Origin: Nymphaea colorata
Lineage: Eukaryota > Streptophyta > Magnoliopsida > Nymphaeales > Nymphaeaceae
Direction: 5' to 3'
Length of the DNA stretch: 64,000 nucleotides
NCBI RefSeq assembly: GCF_008831285.2
Contig: NC_045142.1
Coordinates: 23,001,300 to 23,065,299 of the forward strand
Below the pieces are notes generated by a model. That model was not told the origin of the DNA, did no database searches, and was given only the letters and a program-made list of their open reading frames with translations. The translations under genes were made by a program, and so were the position numbers. This document shows positions 1-12,556 of the stretch, piece by piece; position 1 is the stretch's first letter, and the number at the start of each line of letters is the position of its first letter.

Positions 1-334
1 CGATACCTCAAGGGATCTGACGGAAACTGCAGCATGATCTAGCGCAAGTTCACAACCTCATTTATACTGAGGCAAATGTAATAGCTAGAAACATTGTTAA
101 GAAAATATGTTTCAGTGAGAATAACAGTGTTTCACTTTAGGTTGTTGACTGCAGAAGGCGGCAATACAGTTGAATATTAACTGTACAAGATGCAAGCGAG
201 CATGAGAGGCATTGTGAGATGCAACCGAGCATGAGAGAGGTAATCTGAAAAGGGAAGTGCCGATTGCTGAGATATTTTACTACTGGCGTAACAGGATGAA
301 GTATAAGCAAACAACTCTCAGTCACACATGCATG
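1..334 (-). other. Probable TAF13 3' UTR and downstream flank
   Basis: This stretch lies directly after the TAF13 stop codon. No coding similarity was seen on either strand; the short reading frames here are chance. The end of the transcript could not be placed. Confidence 0.4.
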
Positions 335-2860
335 TCAATCAATGGTCGCCAGTTTCTCCTCATCAACTTCAAAAGCTTTCCGGGCCTGCTTAAGCTCCTC
401 ATTCATGGAGAGCAGTTCTGTACATCTGTGGAGTTTAGGCGTGTCCTGCTCCAAAAAAAAAAAAAGAAAAAGAAAAAAAGTCATGTCACCTACTAAGATC
501 GTATCTCAGAGAGTAACTGTTCAACTCAAGTCTAACTCATATACAAGGCAAGCACTGTAATGGCATTAAATGAAAAAATCAAGATTAACACAGAAAAAAC
601 TCATGCCTGTCATGTAAGGGTTAATCCATTTTAGAGGCAAAGCCACAAAACCAGTATACTCTCTTGGTTTTTATGCTCCCATTTATAAAACATGAAAGGG
701 TGTTACAGTCTCACTTATAAGCATATTCTTGCAAGCATGGATAGAACATTACAGTCTAGTAGTTTCACAACACTTTAGATAATATAACTGCAACTTGAAC
801 TAATGATTTCCTCACTTGAAGGTAACAAAGACACAACGTGGCCTTCAAGGGAACTCAACTAGGTAATGTTTTCCCAGTGTGAAAAATTAGCCCATGGCAC
901 AACATTTTCTTAGGGAATTGATGCGCAGTCAAAGCCTTGTATAACAAAATGATAAAGATGGAAGACTACTGACCTTACGAATCAAAAACAAGAAATCCTC
1001 TGTCAAAAGTTTTCCTCTTTTTGATGCAACAACCTGGGCTTTATGCACCTGATATGTTACCGAAAGCATAAGCAGAGAGATGACCAGTTGAGAACACAAT
1101 GCAAAAGAGAGCATAAATCTAATTTAGAGAACTTATTCAACTCTAGATTATTCGTTCCAACGGCACACATGATATTAATATGCCATGCAAGTTATATGGG
1201 CTTTATATGGTATAAGAGCAGGAAGTATAAACGATACTGCTTAATTTGAAGGAAAAATTCAGCATGAGAAAGGGTACCTGCAACTATCCTATAATGAGAA
1301 AGCAGATGCTTCCCCAAGGCAAATAAGTTGCCACGTCTGTAAAATCCAAGTAATAATGAAAATGAAGCTTAAAGCAAACCTGGTAGCAAACAAAATCTTA
1401 CCATATCGGTGATATACTCAACAACTATGTCCTCAACTAGGGCAACAGTTTCTGGAAGGGGCTGCAGCCAATTAAATGTCAAAATCAGTTCATAGTTGCA
1501 AGAAATTACATAAGGAAACACTTAGAAACACCACAAGTAAAAGAGCCATTTTTTTACTGAAACTCATCATTATACATGTCCATACAATGACCATGAGGTA
1601 TTCCACGCCCCGAAAACAAGAAACATGACAATAATCCTTAAAGTATGCAAAGACATCTTCGGCCAATGCATAGTAAACCAAGCACTTGACATGCCAATTT
1701 CAGCATCTGCCTATTGTGCTGGCTGCTTTTCATATTTGGTTTTGATTCAATTCAGAATTTTGAAGAAAAAATATGAAAACTAAATTTTTCATGAGAGAGA
1801 ACCATACATTAGGATCATCCCCAAAGCCGTACATCATGTGCTGCACTGCAAAACAATTAACAGAACAATTCCATTTTGAATCACAGATAAAAGTATAGCA
1901 GACTATTCTCAAGCTATTAAATGATCACGCTTTTCCAAGTTGAAGTGAAATGATTCCATTCATAGATAAGAATAGGACAAGCTTCATCAAGATTCTCTTA
2001 CAAAAATGTAATGACCCAACAATTTGATCATCACAATAAAGTTTGGAACAATGTACCGGAAAGAAAAAAGATCCACTAATATCTGACTTTCTACATGAAC
2101 GATGGCCAGGTCCCAACCAAATATCTAGTCTAAATTAATCAGGTTAAAGTCTGGTAAAAGAAAGCTAGCTAAGGGATAAGATAGCATCTATAAGTATCAT
2201 GTTTAACGATGTCTGATCAGATGCATAATATTTTGAAAAGACCATTGTTGTGGTTAGTTGGACAATAATTGTAGGATGAACACTTATCCATAATTTTCAT
2301 ACATGAAATGCATGACCACATGCATTTCACTTTTTGCCTAGTTTTTGCTACTTGTTATGCTAAATGTGCACCCATTCGGATTTTTTTCATTGCATATGTC
2401 ATTTTCTCTAGGTATTTTGTTTCGTTTTCAGCTTCTCTTTGTAGATTGGTGCTTAAGCATAACCCTACCAAATTCTTATCTTATCTCTTCATGCAAACAT
2501 GTTCATAAAGAGAAAATGAAGAAAAGGCCATCCAGTTTATTTTTTGGCAATTCCCTTACAATCATGTTATGCTTTCCGTGATTGGTTATGAAGTAAGAAA
2601 CATAGTCTGCCTTAGTAACAGAATTACAGGCAGAAGTTGCAACCTGCGACCAAACACACATCTGACATGTTTCTTTACTTTCTCATTATCTCACCTACAG
2701 CAATAGCAAGCAAACACATGTAAAAGACAATAAGTTAGATAGCAATCAACTCACAGTCTTTTTGAAACATTCCTCGTTTTCTCTTGAAAGAAGCATCGGA
2801 TGGCTGTGAGGTCCCGGCTGCCCTCGGTTTTGAGGGCGTTCCAGATGATGAAGCATGCAT
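335..2860 (-). CDS. TAF13: TFIID subunit TAF13, complete, five coding exons
   Basis: Coding exons, read right to left: 2755-2860, 1808-1845, 1402-1461, 974-1048, 335-445. All joins are GT-AG and in phase, giving 129 aa and a stop at 335-337. The ATG at 2860 begins MHASSSGTPSKP, like the Ser/Ala-rich start of plant TAF13. The core carries FQKDLQHMMYGFGDDPN (joined across two exons), PLPETVALVEDIVVEYI, then VASKRGKLLTEDFLFLIRK and a C-terminal ELLSMNEELKQARKAF helix. This is the TAF13 histone fold, which in known TFIID pairs with TAF11 in the nucleus to start RNA polymerase II transcription. Plant TAF13 has also been linked to PRC2 in seed development (literature). The linker reads DTPKLHRC where relatives usually have DLPKLNRC, a small local change. 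The frame stays open upstream of the ATG through the 5' exon border, so translation could start earlier if that intron were retained. Identification is very secure. Confidence 0.95.
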
Positions 2861-3850
2861 TTTTCTCAAAATTTTGTACGCTTCCCTGTATGAGCAAGAA
2901 GATTGCACTGAATACAAGTGAGTAAATGGACTAGAAATGAATGGATGGCAAAATCAAAATGGTCATATACATTGACCTCAACATAAACTTGCATCAAATT
3001 TCACACCAGATGTTTCTACACGGGCATCAACTTGAGCTCCAAAAATCAGAGGTTAAGAACCAACAGAAAATGATACATGTAACATTAAACGAACGCTCAG
3101 ATGGGGAGCTTACGATCTTATTTGTAGAGGATCAGGTGAAGCACATTTGGGATCTCTCAGAGTAAGCGATTGAAACCTTATGAACGTAAACATGCTTAAA
3201 GTTAGAAAAAGCAGTTTTAATGGAAATACCCGACCGACCAACATCAAGATATTGCATAAAATCCAAACAACGATTCATTTGGTACAATCTCTTACCCAAA
3301 AGTTTTCTATTCCTCGCCGCCGTCACTAAGTAAACTCGTTCAACTCAAAATTTCAACACCTCAGATGAAAAAAGAGAAAAAGAACACTTCGGAACACTTG
3401 TTTTTACTACGGGAACCTCTAAACGAGATTCTAGTACCAAAACAGAAACTAGATATGCTGAAAAATCACGAAGATGGGTAAAGTTCACGATTTCAAGAAC
3501 CTCGACCGATACGCGGCCGAACAGGCAACTCTGGAATCCAGTTTCCTAAAGGTCCCGAAAATCAATCTCGCCGGAGAAATCCGCAAAACCCAGCAAAAAT
3601 AAAATAGGAACCAACCAAAACACAACCCCCAACAGTTCAGCTAATTCGAATTCCGAACCTCCCAGTATTCAGCATATCCCAGCTTTCCAAGATAAAAGAT
3701 TTAAGAGAGGGAGGGAGAGAGTACCAGGTAGCCGGAGAAAGGCACAGGCGACAGAATCGGCGAACGGCGGTTATGCGCCACCGAACAGGGGATGGCTGCA
3801 CGGAAGGGGTTCTGTGGAAGAGAGGGGGTTACCGAGTCATATGATCGGGA
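2861..3850 (-). promoter_or_regulatory. TAF13 5' leader: UTR exons, leader intron, proximal promoter
   Basis: The first coding exon has a good acceptor just upstream of 2885. A GC-richer block from about 3725 to 3830 carries a minus-strand donor (gt at 3724-3723), so a 5' UTR exon and an intron of about 0.84 kb (2886-3724) are likely. The UTR exon is preceded by a GA-rich run (3706-3721, plus strand) and contains a very short upstream reading frame beginning near 3840. Transcription start is inferred at roughly 3830-3900. No transcript evidence was available. Confidence 0.5.
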
Positions 3851-6061
3851 CGAATTAGTTTCCGAAGGAGATTTGTGATCTCCACCGTTCCTGCTTTAGG
3901 ATGCACGGTGATTAATCATGGGATCGATCCAAAGGTGTGAATAAGATCATTCAAACGATGTGAACACCATTGAAACGAATATATATTTTGCTTTATGGCA
4001 AGATTTGCGGTCCTTGTAACAGTTTGTCCAAACTGCTTGCCGTTTTTCATACATTTTTATGTCAATTCTTATTCCAAAACGATTATGCCGCTGTTTTTAG
4101 ATTTAATGATTAAACAATAAATACGTAAGTTCGTCAGATTTTTTCGAACAAAAATACAATGTCCTTTAAAGTTTAAACATATCGCTTTTAAGAATATATA
4201 TTCTGAAGTTCATCTTCTAATGAAACACTTTTACATATTCACCAACTGAAATATTGTCTAAGTGTTTTATGAATATACATTTAATCTGCTCCAATCTTTA
4301 ATTACTCCTTTTTCCATTAGACCCAAAGTCTAAGGCTGCATCAGCTTGCGCAATCACCATGTTTATGTAAAACTTGGTTTTGATGAAGGGCTTGAAAAAT
4401 TTGCCTCCCACAATTTTTTTTTCAAGCAAAACTGATTTTTGCGTTTAAACAAAGTTTTTCGCTTGCTACCCAAACATCCAAAAAGAAGTTTACAAAATTG
4501 AGCTTTTAACTAGGTTTCCATGAAACTTGCTTTTTACCAAACCAATAATTTTAGGGTATCATCCAAACACTTTCTTATGTGACGTTTCATGGTTTGAAAT
4601 TTTGATTGAAAAATGAAAATTTCATAATCATAATTTCTCCTTAAACTAGAATGAAATAAAAAATTTCAGGTTTCAGTTTTTTAATTTCGATAACAAATGA
4701 CCCTGTTTATTTAATAATTTCAATTTCTTGAAAATAAACATTTTTTATTCTAAAAATTCATAATTGTGAATATATCAAACGCCCCTTTAAGGTCTTAATA
4801 TTGTCGCCTACAAAATGACATTGCAGCTGGGGAACACTCTTACACTATTTGGATGAAAGGAATAGAAAGGATGAAAGAGAGAAAAAAAAAGATAAAAGAA
4901 AGCAATAAAAAGAAGAAGAAAAGAAAATGAAAGAAATTAAAGTAAAAACTTATTTGTATAGGAAGGAAAGAAAAAAAAAAACTATTGGTCACAAGCTATT
5001 TGGATTCAAATCAACTATTTTAACCCGAAAAAGTTAGTCGTTGGATTTGATATTCAAAACTTGGTGAGTGGGGATTTGCAGCTGGACAGACACCTGGATC
5101 TAGAACAGAAAACTCCGACCTTAAACTGAAACTACCCAAACCAGGATTCAGATTCAAATGGAGAAATTTAAGTCTTGAACCAAAAATTCAAGTACCATGA
5201 ATCTAGATCCAGTTAACTCGGGCTTGAAAACTTTCAGGTCATGCAGCTTCCAAGCACAAGCAAATTCCTTTAAAAACTTATTTTTTAGCGGACTTTACAA
5301 AGCTTGACTCAAGCTGGTGCCAAGCAATATACGAAGCGAACCCATCTAGACTGGGTTCTTCTCAAGAGGGTTGGTACAACGGCTTGAGTCGAGAGCTTGT
5401 AGGAGATTAGTCTTCATTTAGAATGACAGGGGGCGTCAACCTCATACGCTATAAAAAAAGGGTCGCCAATGCGCAAGTTGAAACATAGTGGGACAACACT
5501 CTAAGGCTTCAGAAGCACACCCTATACCTTAGAAAGATAATAGGTTCAGTAGAAGATTGGGCTCTTTGCTGGTCAGTGAGTCTCCCATGCTCACTCATTC
5601 TAGGTTGGGCTCGGCTCATGTACAGTGTTACTTGGATAAGAAGTCTTAGTTATTATCATTACCATGAATGTTGTTTTGTCACTTCAGGTCCGCAAGCAAA
5701 GCTGGTTCTATGCGCCATACTGGTGCACAAATTTTTGGTGTGCTAGTATGATTAATGACAAAAGTACCCTTTGTTCACACAAAAAAATGTAAGTTTTTAG
5801 TATGATTAATAACAAACACATTGTTTTATGTTTTTCTGGTCCACTGTTTATGTTCGTCAGCAAATGAAAAAGTTGTGACAATTTCATAGTTTATACAAAA
5901 TCTCATTATGTAGATTATCTCTACTTTTATAAATAAAACTTTATACATTGAAAAGTAAAGGTTTAACCAGTCTAATAAGAAGTGTGTTGCAAAAGGTTGT
6001 TTCAATTGTTTTAAGACATTTAACTCTTGGTTCAACTAGTGAGGGCATTGATAACTGCCTC

Positions 6062-6135
6062 GAGGGGCGTAGCTCAAATGGGCAGACTGGGGGTGCGTTA
6101 TGTAGCGTGTCCCCAGTTCAACTGGCATCAGAGCC
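6062..6135 (+). repeat. tRNA-derived SINE-like head
   Basis: The segment opens with GGGGCGTAGCTCAAATGG, matching a polymerase III A box (TAGCTCAAATGG). About 45 nt further on is AGTTCAACTGG, a weak B box. It does not fold into a proper tRNA (no matching acceptor stem seen), so it reads as the 5' end of a tRNA-derived SINE such as the Au type, not a tRNA gene. The 3' limit is not defined. Confidence 0.5.
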
Positions 6136-6821
6136 TATTCTCCTATACTAAATATGTACATGCATTTTGAAGCACGTGGATATCTCATGGCTTTGTACCG
6201 ATGCAGTTCTAGACCCTAGAAGTAAGCAAAAAGATGGCGGGGATATGGTTTCATGTTTGAGTAGTGTGATAGTTGACAATGCTGAAAAAGGTTAGCCTTT
6301 TATAATGGTAGATCCAGAAATTTAAGCTAGAAGTGCAATAATTTAGAGTAAAATGAAAAAACCTATTTACAAATCAAGGAGATGTTATTAAAAAATTAAA
6401 TAAACATCTCGTAAAGTGTAGATAACTATTTATGAGGCAAAATATCATCAATAAAAGTAGAGGATTTTGTAAAAAAAACAAAAATTAAGGGGCATTTTTT
6501 GGAACATTAAACCAAATTCAAGGAGCAGTAAAGGGCAATTTCATGGTACCCTGTCCTAAATGAAGCTCCACCTTTGGCCTCTTCTGAGTTATAGGACTCT
6601 AAAAATATTAATATTTGAAAGACTTTAGTTAGATCAAATAATTTTTTATCAAAGAGGGGAATCATTTCAACTTGCAACCAAAGAAAAGCCTCAGGCTATC
6701 TTTTATGTCATGTTGGTGGATCTACCAAGTTGATATTTGTTGAACTTTAGACCAAACATTGTTTACTTTTTGTTGGTGATTATTTTGGAGCAAACTTCTC
6801 AAAGTTTGGTGATGACCATCT

Positions 6822-6844
6822 AGAGAGAGAGAGAGAGAGAGAGA
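6822..6844. repeat. (GA)n microsatellite
   Basis: Uninterrupted GA dinucleotides in intergenic DNA, directly readable in the sequence. Confidence 0.9.
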
Positions 6845-6991
6845 AAACAGTCACATCCATTATTATGATTCGCTCTGTATATAGCTTGCTTGAATAATAA
6901 CATAAAGGAGAATATCACGTAACTCCACTTTGATTCACTCGTACTACTATCTTCAAAATAGTTCAGTTATGTCAAACTGTATCTCAAGAGG

Positions 6992-6993
<2 letters not shown>

Positions 6994-7069
<76 letters not shown>
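6994..7069. repeat. (TA)38 microsatellite in the 3' UTR of the DUF7731-like gene
   Basis: A pure TA tract about 76 bp long, 43 bp past the stop codon of the minus-strand gene ending at 7112, so probably within its 3' UTR. A tract this long and pure should be highly polymorphic in length. Confidence 0.9.
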
Positions 7070-7072
<3 letters not shown>

Positions 7073-7111
7073 GAAACCCTGGGTGGGTTGAGATTCACCG
7101 CCCTTGTTTGC

Positions 7112-9744
7112 TTAGCCGCAACTGAGCAGCAGTGGTACTGTCAAAGAGAGACCAAGCAATGTGAGCAGCAGAGAACCCCTTTGTTGCATACTTCTGGTTC
7201 CTTTGCTTTCATCTTCTCTCATGTGGTCAAACACATTGAAGTTTCCTGCACACCAAAGAAAACAACCACTCGAGTGAGATTCTTTCTATAGCAAGTCTTT
7301 GTAGAAGGTTGAAAATTCAAAGGATACCTCATTTTTTTTGCAAGAAATTGCTCGTTTTCGTGTGAAAATGTTACTCGTTTTCATAGGGAAATGCTCATTT
7401 TTCTTATGAATTACCAGGAAAGAGCACACTGTTTGTTTGCATATTAACCCAGCATTTCAGCTACAAGGGAACATTACCATACCAAAATGTTCAAGCTGCT
7501 GCTATGTTCCCAAGCAGGACTGGTATTGGAAATCAAATATCAATGTTCTAATCGTCTAGACTTCTACTTTTCCTCTGGAAAACCTGATTTCCATAGGAAA
7601 ATGCAACACCAACTTTTCCTATGTAGATGGACATTTTAGATATAATCTGGAGTTGGCTATATATAAATACAAGACAAACAGTACCTGCATTTTTCATATG
7701 AAAGTGGAGGTTTAAATGCCTCAAGAAAGTTCTGAAGTAGCTAGCGCGCTAGGTCTATGTGAGATGCTTATGATATGATCTACACACTGCACTTTTCACA
7801 CAAGAAACTGGGTTTCTTAGGAAAATTCAGCCACAATTCCCTACAAAGCGTTTTAGGCATCATGGAAAACTCATCTCAGTGTGCAATTTGCTTGGAAAAT
7901 CCAAGTGATCCAAATCTAGTATGTGCTCTTTAATGTAAACAAATGTTCTAAATATGGCTCCATTTCTATGCTTCACATTTGACATGTTTTCTGGATTTTC
8001 TGTGATAAACTTGATTCATGGACAGCCTAAACTCAATCATCTACGGATTATCCGGGATAAACGTAGAACTTACCTCTCCACCTTGAGTGGCCGCACCCAT
8101 CATGAACGGTGTCCCTTATGTCTCGAATGGTGGCTCTGTTGTAGAACAGAAAGTTGTCCATGATCTGGTCCACACAATGGAGCACCAGATCGGTTTCCTC
8201 AAGGCAAGGTCCGCTGCAGTAGGCGTCGGTCTGGGCTTCCGGTATGTTGAGGTTGCCGCTTACCGATAACCGGTACTGATAGTCGCACCGGCTATAAACC
8301 TTGTGATACCATAAACATCATTAACAACAAAAAGAGAGGGAAAAACAGAGAAATTATGGCTCAAAGATCCCATCACATGTTCTAATCGCTAATTGGCGTA
8401 ACTGGTCGGGCTAGTGGCTGGTATAAAGCTAGTCGTTGGTTCGATTTCCATAGTGTTAAGTTAAACCCTTTGCACACGCTGAAACATGTATTAGTTCACG
8501 TTACTAGGTGTGCGACAAAGTCTCTTACAAACAAAAAACTGCCTTCTATGTGTGTGAGTGTATGCATGCGCACATGCACATATGTGCATGTTTATGTGTA
8601 TGTGGCCGCATGCATACATGTGTGCTGATAGTGTGTGTGTGTGCGCGCACGCACGAAGGCATGCATTTTCAATCTATGCAAATTATTGGCAGAACTCGAA
8701 GTTATGAACAGATTCACACTCATTCATAATAAGTGACACAATGCAAATGAAGTCAAACGTGCAGTTTTGCATTCTTCTTCCTTTTCCTTTCCTCTTTTGA
8801 TTTGCAAGCAGGTGGTCTGGTGGGTGGGCGGATGGACGAACCTCTACCAGATTATGTCAACAGACATGTCTGACCACTTGCAAAGAACTAATTATATGGC
8901 CGATTATCTCGAGACAGTTAGTCTCAAAGGAAGGGGAGGAGATTGTCTCGAGACAGTTAGTCTCAAACCTTCTCCTCCACATAACTAGAAACTTTCAGCT
9001 GATGGGTAGTTACAAAAATGAATGGGTCTGCGGGGCGGCTGCCGCCACCTAGCTCCGCCACCGCCATTTATCATGCCCTTAATGGACATGTTTAAACCTG
9101 AGTTCTCTTTCTCTTTCACCAAGCAATGGGTAGTGCTACCAGTCTCAAGCCTTCTTCTCCACAGAACTAGAAACTTTCAGCTGATGGGTAGTTATAAAAA
9201 TGAATGGCTCTGCAGGGCGGCGGCCGCCACCTAGCGCCACCACCGCCATTTATCATGCCCTTAGTGGACATGTTTAAACCTGAGTTCTCTTCCTCTTTCA
9301 CCAAGCAATGGGAAGTGCCACCTGTATTAACCAATAACCATGTTTCTGGTTCGATTCTAATGGATGCTATCCTGATGATATTGAAGAGTGTTGATCTGCT
9401 TCTTTTCTTGGGGCTGATGCGCGAACACACACATGCAAAACTTGAAGAGCGTTAGTTAAATTGCTTACCACACGATCATCGAAGCAGGCCAATGCCCTGG
9501 CAACTATCTGGACCGGATCCTCCAGGCCATCGGCTGAAACTGCACGCTCAACCAAGAAATGCATGTGAGTTTACACACAGAAAAATGCATTTGTCTTCTG
9601 TCTTGGAACTTCTTCTTTTTAAGGAAAAAGAAAGCTAATTTCCATTAAGATCTGTAACAGCATACCTCCACAGATGCATAACTTAGCTATCAGAAGGAAA
9701 GCTACCTCAAACCAAAGAAGTCTGATGTTGGCAGGGGAAGCCAT
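7112..9744 (-). CDS. Small secreted six-cysteine plant protein, DUF7731-like, four exons
   Basis: Exons: 9666-9744, 9469-9539, 8074-8299, 7112-7245 (GT-AG, phases agree), giving 169 aa. Residues 1-26 are a signal peptide (MASPANIRLLWFEVAFLLIA, then KLCICGG). The mature part reads EDPVQIVARALACFDDRV, then VYSRCDYQYRLS with SGNLN, then YCSGPCLEETDLVLHCVD, NFLFYNRATIRDIRDTV and GNFNVFDHM. Cysteines lie at about 45, 55, 78, 82, 92 and 119, enough for three disulfides. The last 20 residues are hydrophobic (near 150-169), which would suit a GPI-anchor signal or a C-terminal membrane tail. The pattern matches a plant-only family that I recall as DUF7731. Its function is unknown and none is assigned here. 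Intron 2 (8300-9468) holds SINE fragments and a tandem duplication. The gene structure is secure; the family name is from memory. Confidence 0.85.
8391..8465 (+). repeat. tRNA-derived SINE-like head (intron 2 of the DUF7731-like gene)
   Basis: It contains GGCGTAACTGGTCGGGC (A-box-like) and, about 40 nt on, GGTTCGATTTCC, an almost perfect polymerase III B box. No tRNA cloverleaf is evident. A related arrangement lies at 61412-61475. Confidence 0.5.
8540..8662. repeat. TG/CA-rich low-complexity tract
   Basis: Alternating purine-pyrimidine DNA (tgtgtg, catgcgcaca, gtgtgtgtgtgcgcgcac) inside intron 2 of the DUF7731-like gene. This composition can adopt Z-DNA in principle. No coding content. Confidence 0.7.
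8959..9322. repeat. Two-copy tandem duplication, 182-bp unit
   Basis: Copy 1 is 8959-9140 and copy 2 is 9141-9322. The period is 182 bp at three separate anchor points. Each copy includes a GC-rich core (ggcggc/gccgccacctagc/ccaccgcc) and ends in aagcaatggg. Just before it, a 22-nt motif containing gagacagttagtctc is repeated at 8907 and 8946 with a 39-bp period. All lie within intron 2 of the DUF7731-like gene. Few differences separate the copies, so the duplication is fairly recent. Confidence 0.9.
9323..9410 (+). repeat. SINE fragment with B box and shared tail
   Basis: It has GGTTCGATTCTAATGG (B box, from 9348), followed by a tail (tgctatcctgatgatattga, then agtgttgatct). The same order and nearly the same tail recur at 14735-14830, which marks a dispersed family. 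It starts right after the 182-bp tandem duplication. Confidence 0.5.
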
Positions 9745-9900
9745 TCTCACAGAGGGAGAGAGAGAGAGAGAGAGGAAGATGTTTGGAAGCGATGCAGAGG
9801 AAGACTGGTGTGAAAGAGGAGCTCTTATATACAATATATTAGGACAAAAGCTTTGAAAAAAACGATTCTTCTCCAATCACACGAAACTGCTATAAAGAAT
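9745..9900 (-). promoter_or_regulatory. 5' UTR/promoter of the DUF7731-like gene with (GA)n
   Basis: Directly upstream of the ATG at 9744 lies a GA-rich tract (9751-9775, read as CT on the gene strand). Pyrimidine-rich tracts like this are common in plant 5' UTRs. Farther upstream no coding signal is seen. Confidence 0.45.
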
Positions 9901-11388
9901 GCCCAAAATTAATCACAATTTTGGTGCATGTATTATTGCTGGAAATCCAGGATTTGTGGGTAAAGTGAGATAGCGAACTAGAGAGATAGAGATGGTTCAA
10001 CAGCGGAAGACACCCACGTCTGCAGCAGAAAACCAGGTGCTCACTTTAGTTTACTAATTTCAGAGGTGTACCATGGAAGACCCAGCATTAGTTACAGTTG
10101 AAAATTTCAGGAAGATGGCAGTTGGTTCACCAACTTCAACTTATTTTCTGAATAAATTTCTTTCCTTTCGATCAAACTCAACAATCAGAACAAGGCTGAC
10201 GTTCTTTATGCATGAAGTTCTGCAATCTCTTCTTTTCTCTTTTTCACCTAAAGCAACCACCAGCAGAGGAATGAGCAGTTGAGTTGGGAAACCCCACACC
10301 CAAGTCCAGTTCTGGATTTCCTTAGTCGGATTTGGTGGCTGAGATTCAGATCCAACTGATAACCAGTGCTAGATTTGGTTTTGAGTTTTGAATCTGAACC
10401 CGAGTACTGCATCTGATAGAGGTCAATATAAATATGCTTGGATAAGCTTGAGTCAGATGTATCCTTGGTGGATCTTGGATTTTATTTAGGATCTCATCAC
10501 CTAAAACACAGACAGTAATCTGATCCGATGAGGATTCATATTCAGTTTGTTTTCTGTTTTTGGACCAAGCTCGAAGGATCTAATTTTCGATCTGTTTGGT
10601 AGATCCAGATCATCATAAACTTAAACCTCTCTCAAAATATGCACAAGATCGATCGATCAGGCATTTTCGTTTAATGTGCATGGCTGCTTCATATCTTATA
10701 ATCGAGAAAATAGACAGGGTTTGTTGCTAATTAATATGATATTTGCAAAAAACATCCTTTTCCGTTTTGTTAAATGGCTTCTCAAGACTGTCATTTAATT
10801 AGGAACATCAAGGGTATGTCTGATATTGAATCGGATCCATTGACATCCCTACATTTAATAAAAAAGAGTGGTTTTATTAAAAAAAAAAATGACACTTAGG
10901 CATGCTTTGGTTATACCACCAAAAGTCACATACCTTTTGTGCGAAAAAATTCACAGTTTAGAAAGACTATCTCATCAGATGGTATGAATCTGGAACATAC
11001 CGCAGAAGATGAATTATTTAAAAAAAAATCATTGAATTAGTTATATTTTTTTACAGTTTTTATTTTTTATATTAAAACAAAATGATCAGCAGGAGACCTT
11101 TTGCCCAGATCTGCACTTTGTCCGACTCTCAAATGCCTCTTCGTGAAGTTTTCAAGCGTGAACTTATTTTAGTTCTCTTTATTAGTGGCGCTAAATAAGC
11201 CATATTTGATATGCACCTAAGCTTTGCTGGTTTCTTGAAAGAATGAAAGAAATATATATAGTTGCTGAAGGGAACTAGAAAGAGAAAGAGTGATGATGAA
11301 GAATCACGGATCAAGAAGACATCTCATCCAACAGTTTTCCAACAAAAACAAAGTAATCAAATAACCAGTGGTAGTATATACATTCATG

Positions 11389-11482
<94 letters not shown>
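11389..11482. repeat. Compound (CA)n(TA)n microsatellite
   Basis: A short CA run passes into about 41 TA units without interruption. Reading frames of alternating Ile-Tyr over it are artefacts. Confidence 0.92.
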
Positions 11483-11484
<2 letters not shown>

Positions 11485-11663
11485 CAACCATCTAACCAAG
11501 GGTCGTCTATTATGACTGGAAAAAAAAATCATGAAAAAAATATGTACATGACGAAAATGCTATCACATTTTTTTTTTTAACTATCTATCATGATGGATTT
11601 AACTATCTATCATGATGGATTGAACTGCCCTATTGAATGATTGAGTGACTTTGAAAAGCCAAG

Positions 11664-11665
<2 letters not shown>

Positions 11666-11707
<42 letters not shown>
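11666..11707. repeat. (TA)n microsatellite
   Basis: A pure TA tract of about 42 bp in intergenic DNA. Confidence 0.9.
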
Positions 11708-11709
<2 letters not shown>

Positions 11710-12523
11710 TTGTCCAAACCTTATAGGACACGGGCATTAGCTGCCTTATGTCCAAATTTAAATGCTTAAAAAAAAGGTGAAAATTTGACATGTAAATGTA
11801 ATTTTATGATTTCCTTAAATTTGATCAATGTGAAACTCAGTTTTAAATAAACATCTCATCTAATTCAAATTTGGATTCAGTTTTAAATAAATATCCAATA
11901 TTTATGTATTATGGTTCCTGTGAATTTGGGTTGAGCTTTCACTAAATATTCAATATCTGTAGAATAGGTAGACATCTGACATAATATATAGACTTTTCTT
12001 TATTTGCATTCAAATCCAAATATGTAGATATCTGATAAATTTAAAAAATTTGTCCAATTTAAATTGGATTGACATCTCTATACTTCAACAAGTGAGAATC
12101 AATTGGGACATGCTGATGGAGAAATTTGAGTATGATAATTAAGTGAATCTGGATTTAGTATGTAGTTCTGTAATCAAATCCACATCTGAGCCAAATTTTG
12201 GATTGGTGACCGAAAACAAAAATCAACCCGATTACTTATAAGAGGATTTGATCTTCCATTGCCGTGATATTCTTCTTAAAAAAGAGTGTTCTTCGAACAT
12301 GAAAATCATGAACTGTAAACTGAAAATGAACAATTCTTTTCGACATCTTGGAAGAAACGAATAAAGTAATGTGGCATTATTTTGCCGATGCAATCATCTT
12401 AAAATTTATGATTCGGATCTTAAGTTAGTTTGTCCATGTAAAATATAGAGATATTTAATGTCTCATAAAAAAAAATTCTGGCTCTGCCATCGCTTTCAAG
12501 TCAAAAGTTCGTACCTCTCTCCT

Positions 12524-12556
<33 letters not shown>

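Larger units (their letters stand above)
3851..6993. other. Intergenic DNA, no gene seen
   Basis: AT-rich spacer between the TAF13 promoter and the 3' end of the next gene. It contains purine-rich stretches near 4856-4980, degenerate repeat-like segments (for example 4560-4800, ending in a motif of the type seen at many plant MITE ends), a tRNA-like SINE head at 6062-6135 and a GA microsatellite at 6822-6844. The reading frames in it are short and unlike known proteins. Confidence 0.6.

Noticed and set aside
6062-6135. A functional tRNA gene
   Set aside because: Only A-box and weak B-box similarity; no acceptor stem or anticodon arm can be drawn. A SINE head is more likely.
11262-11580. Frames of alternating Ile-Tyr around 11400
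   Set aside because: Translations of a (TA)n microsatellite.
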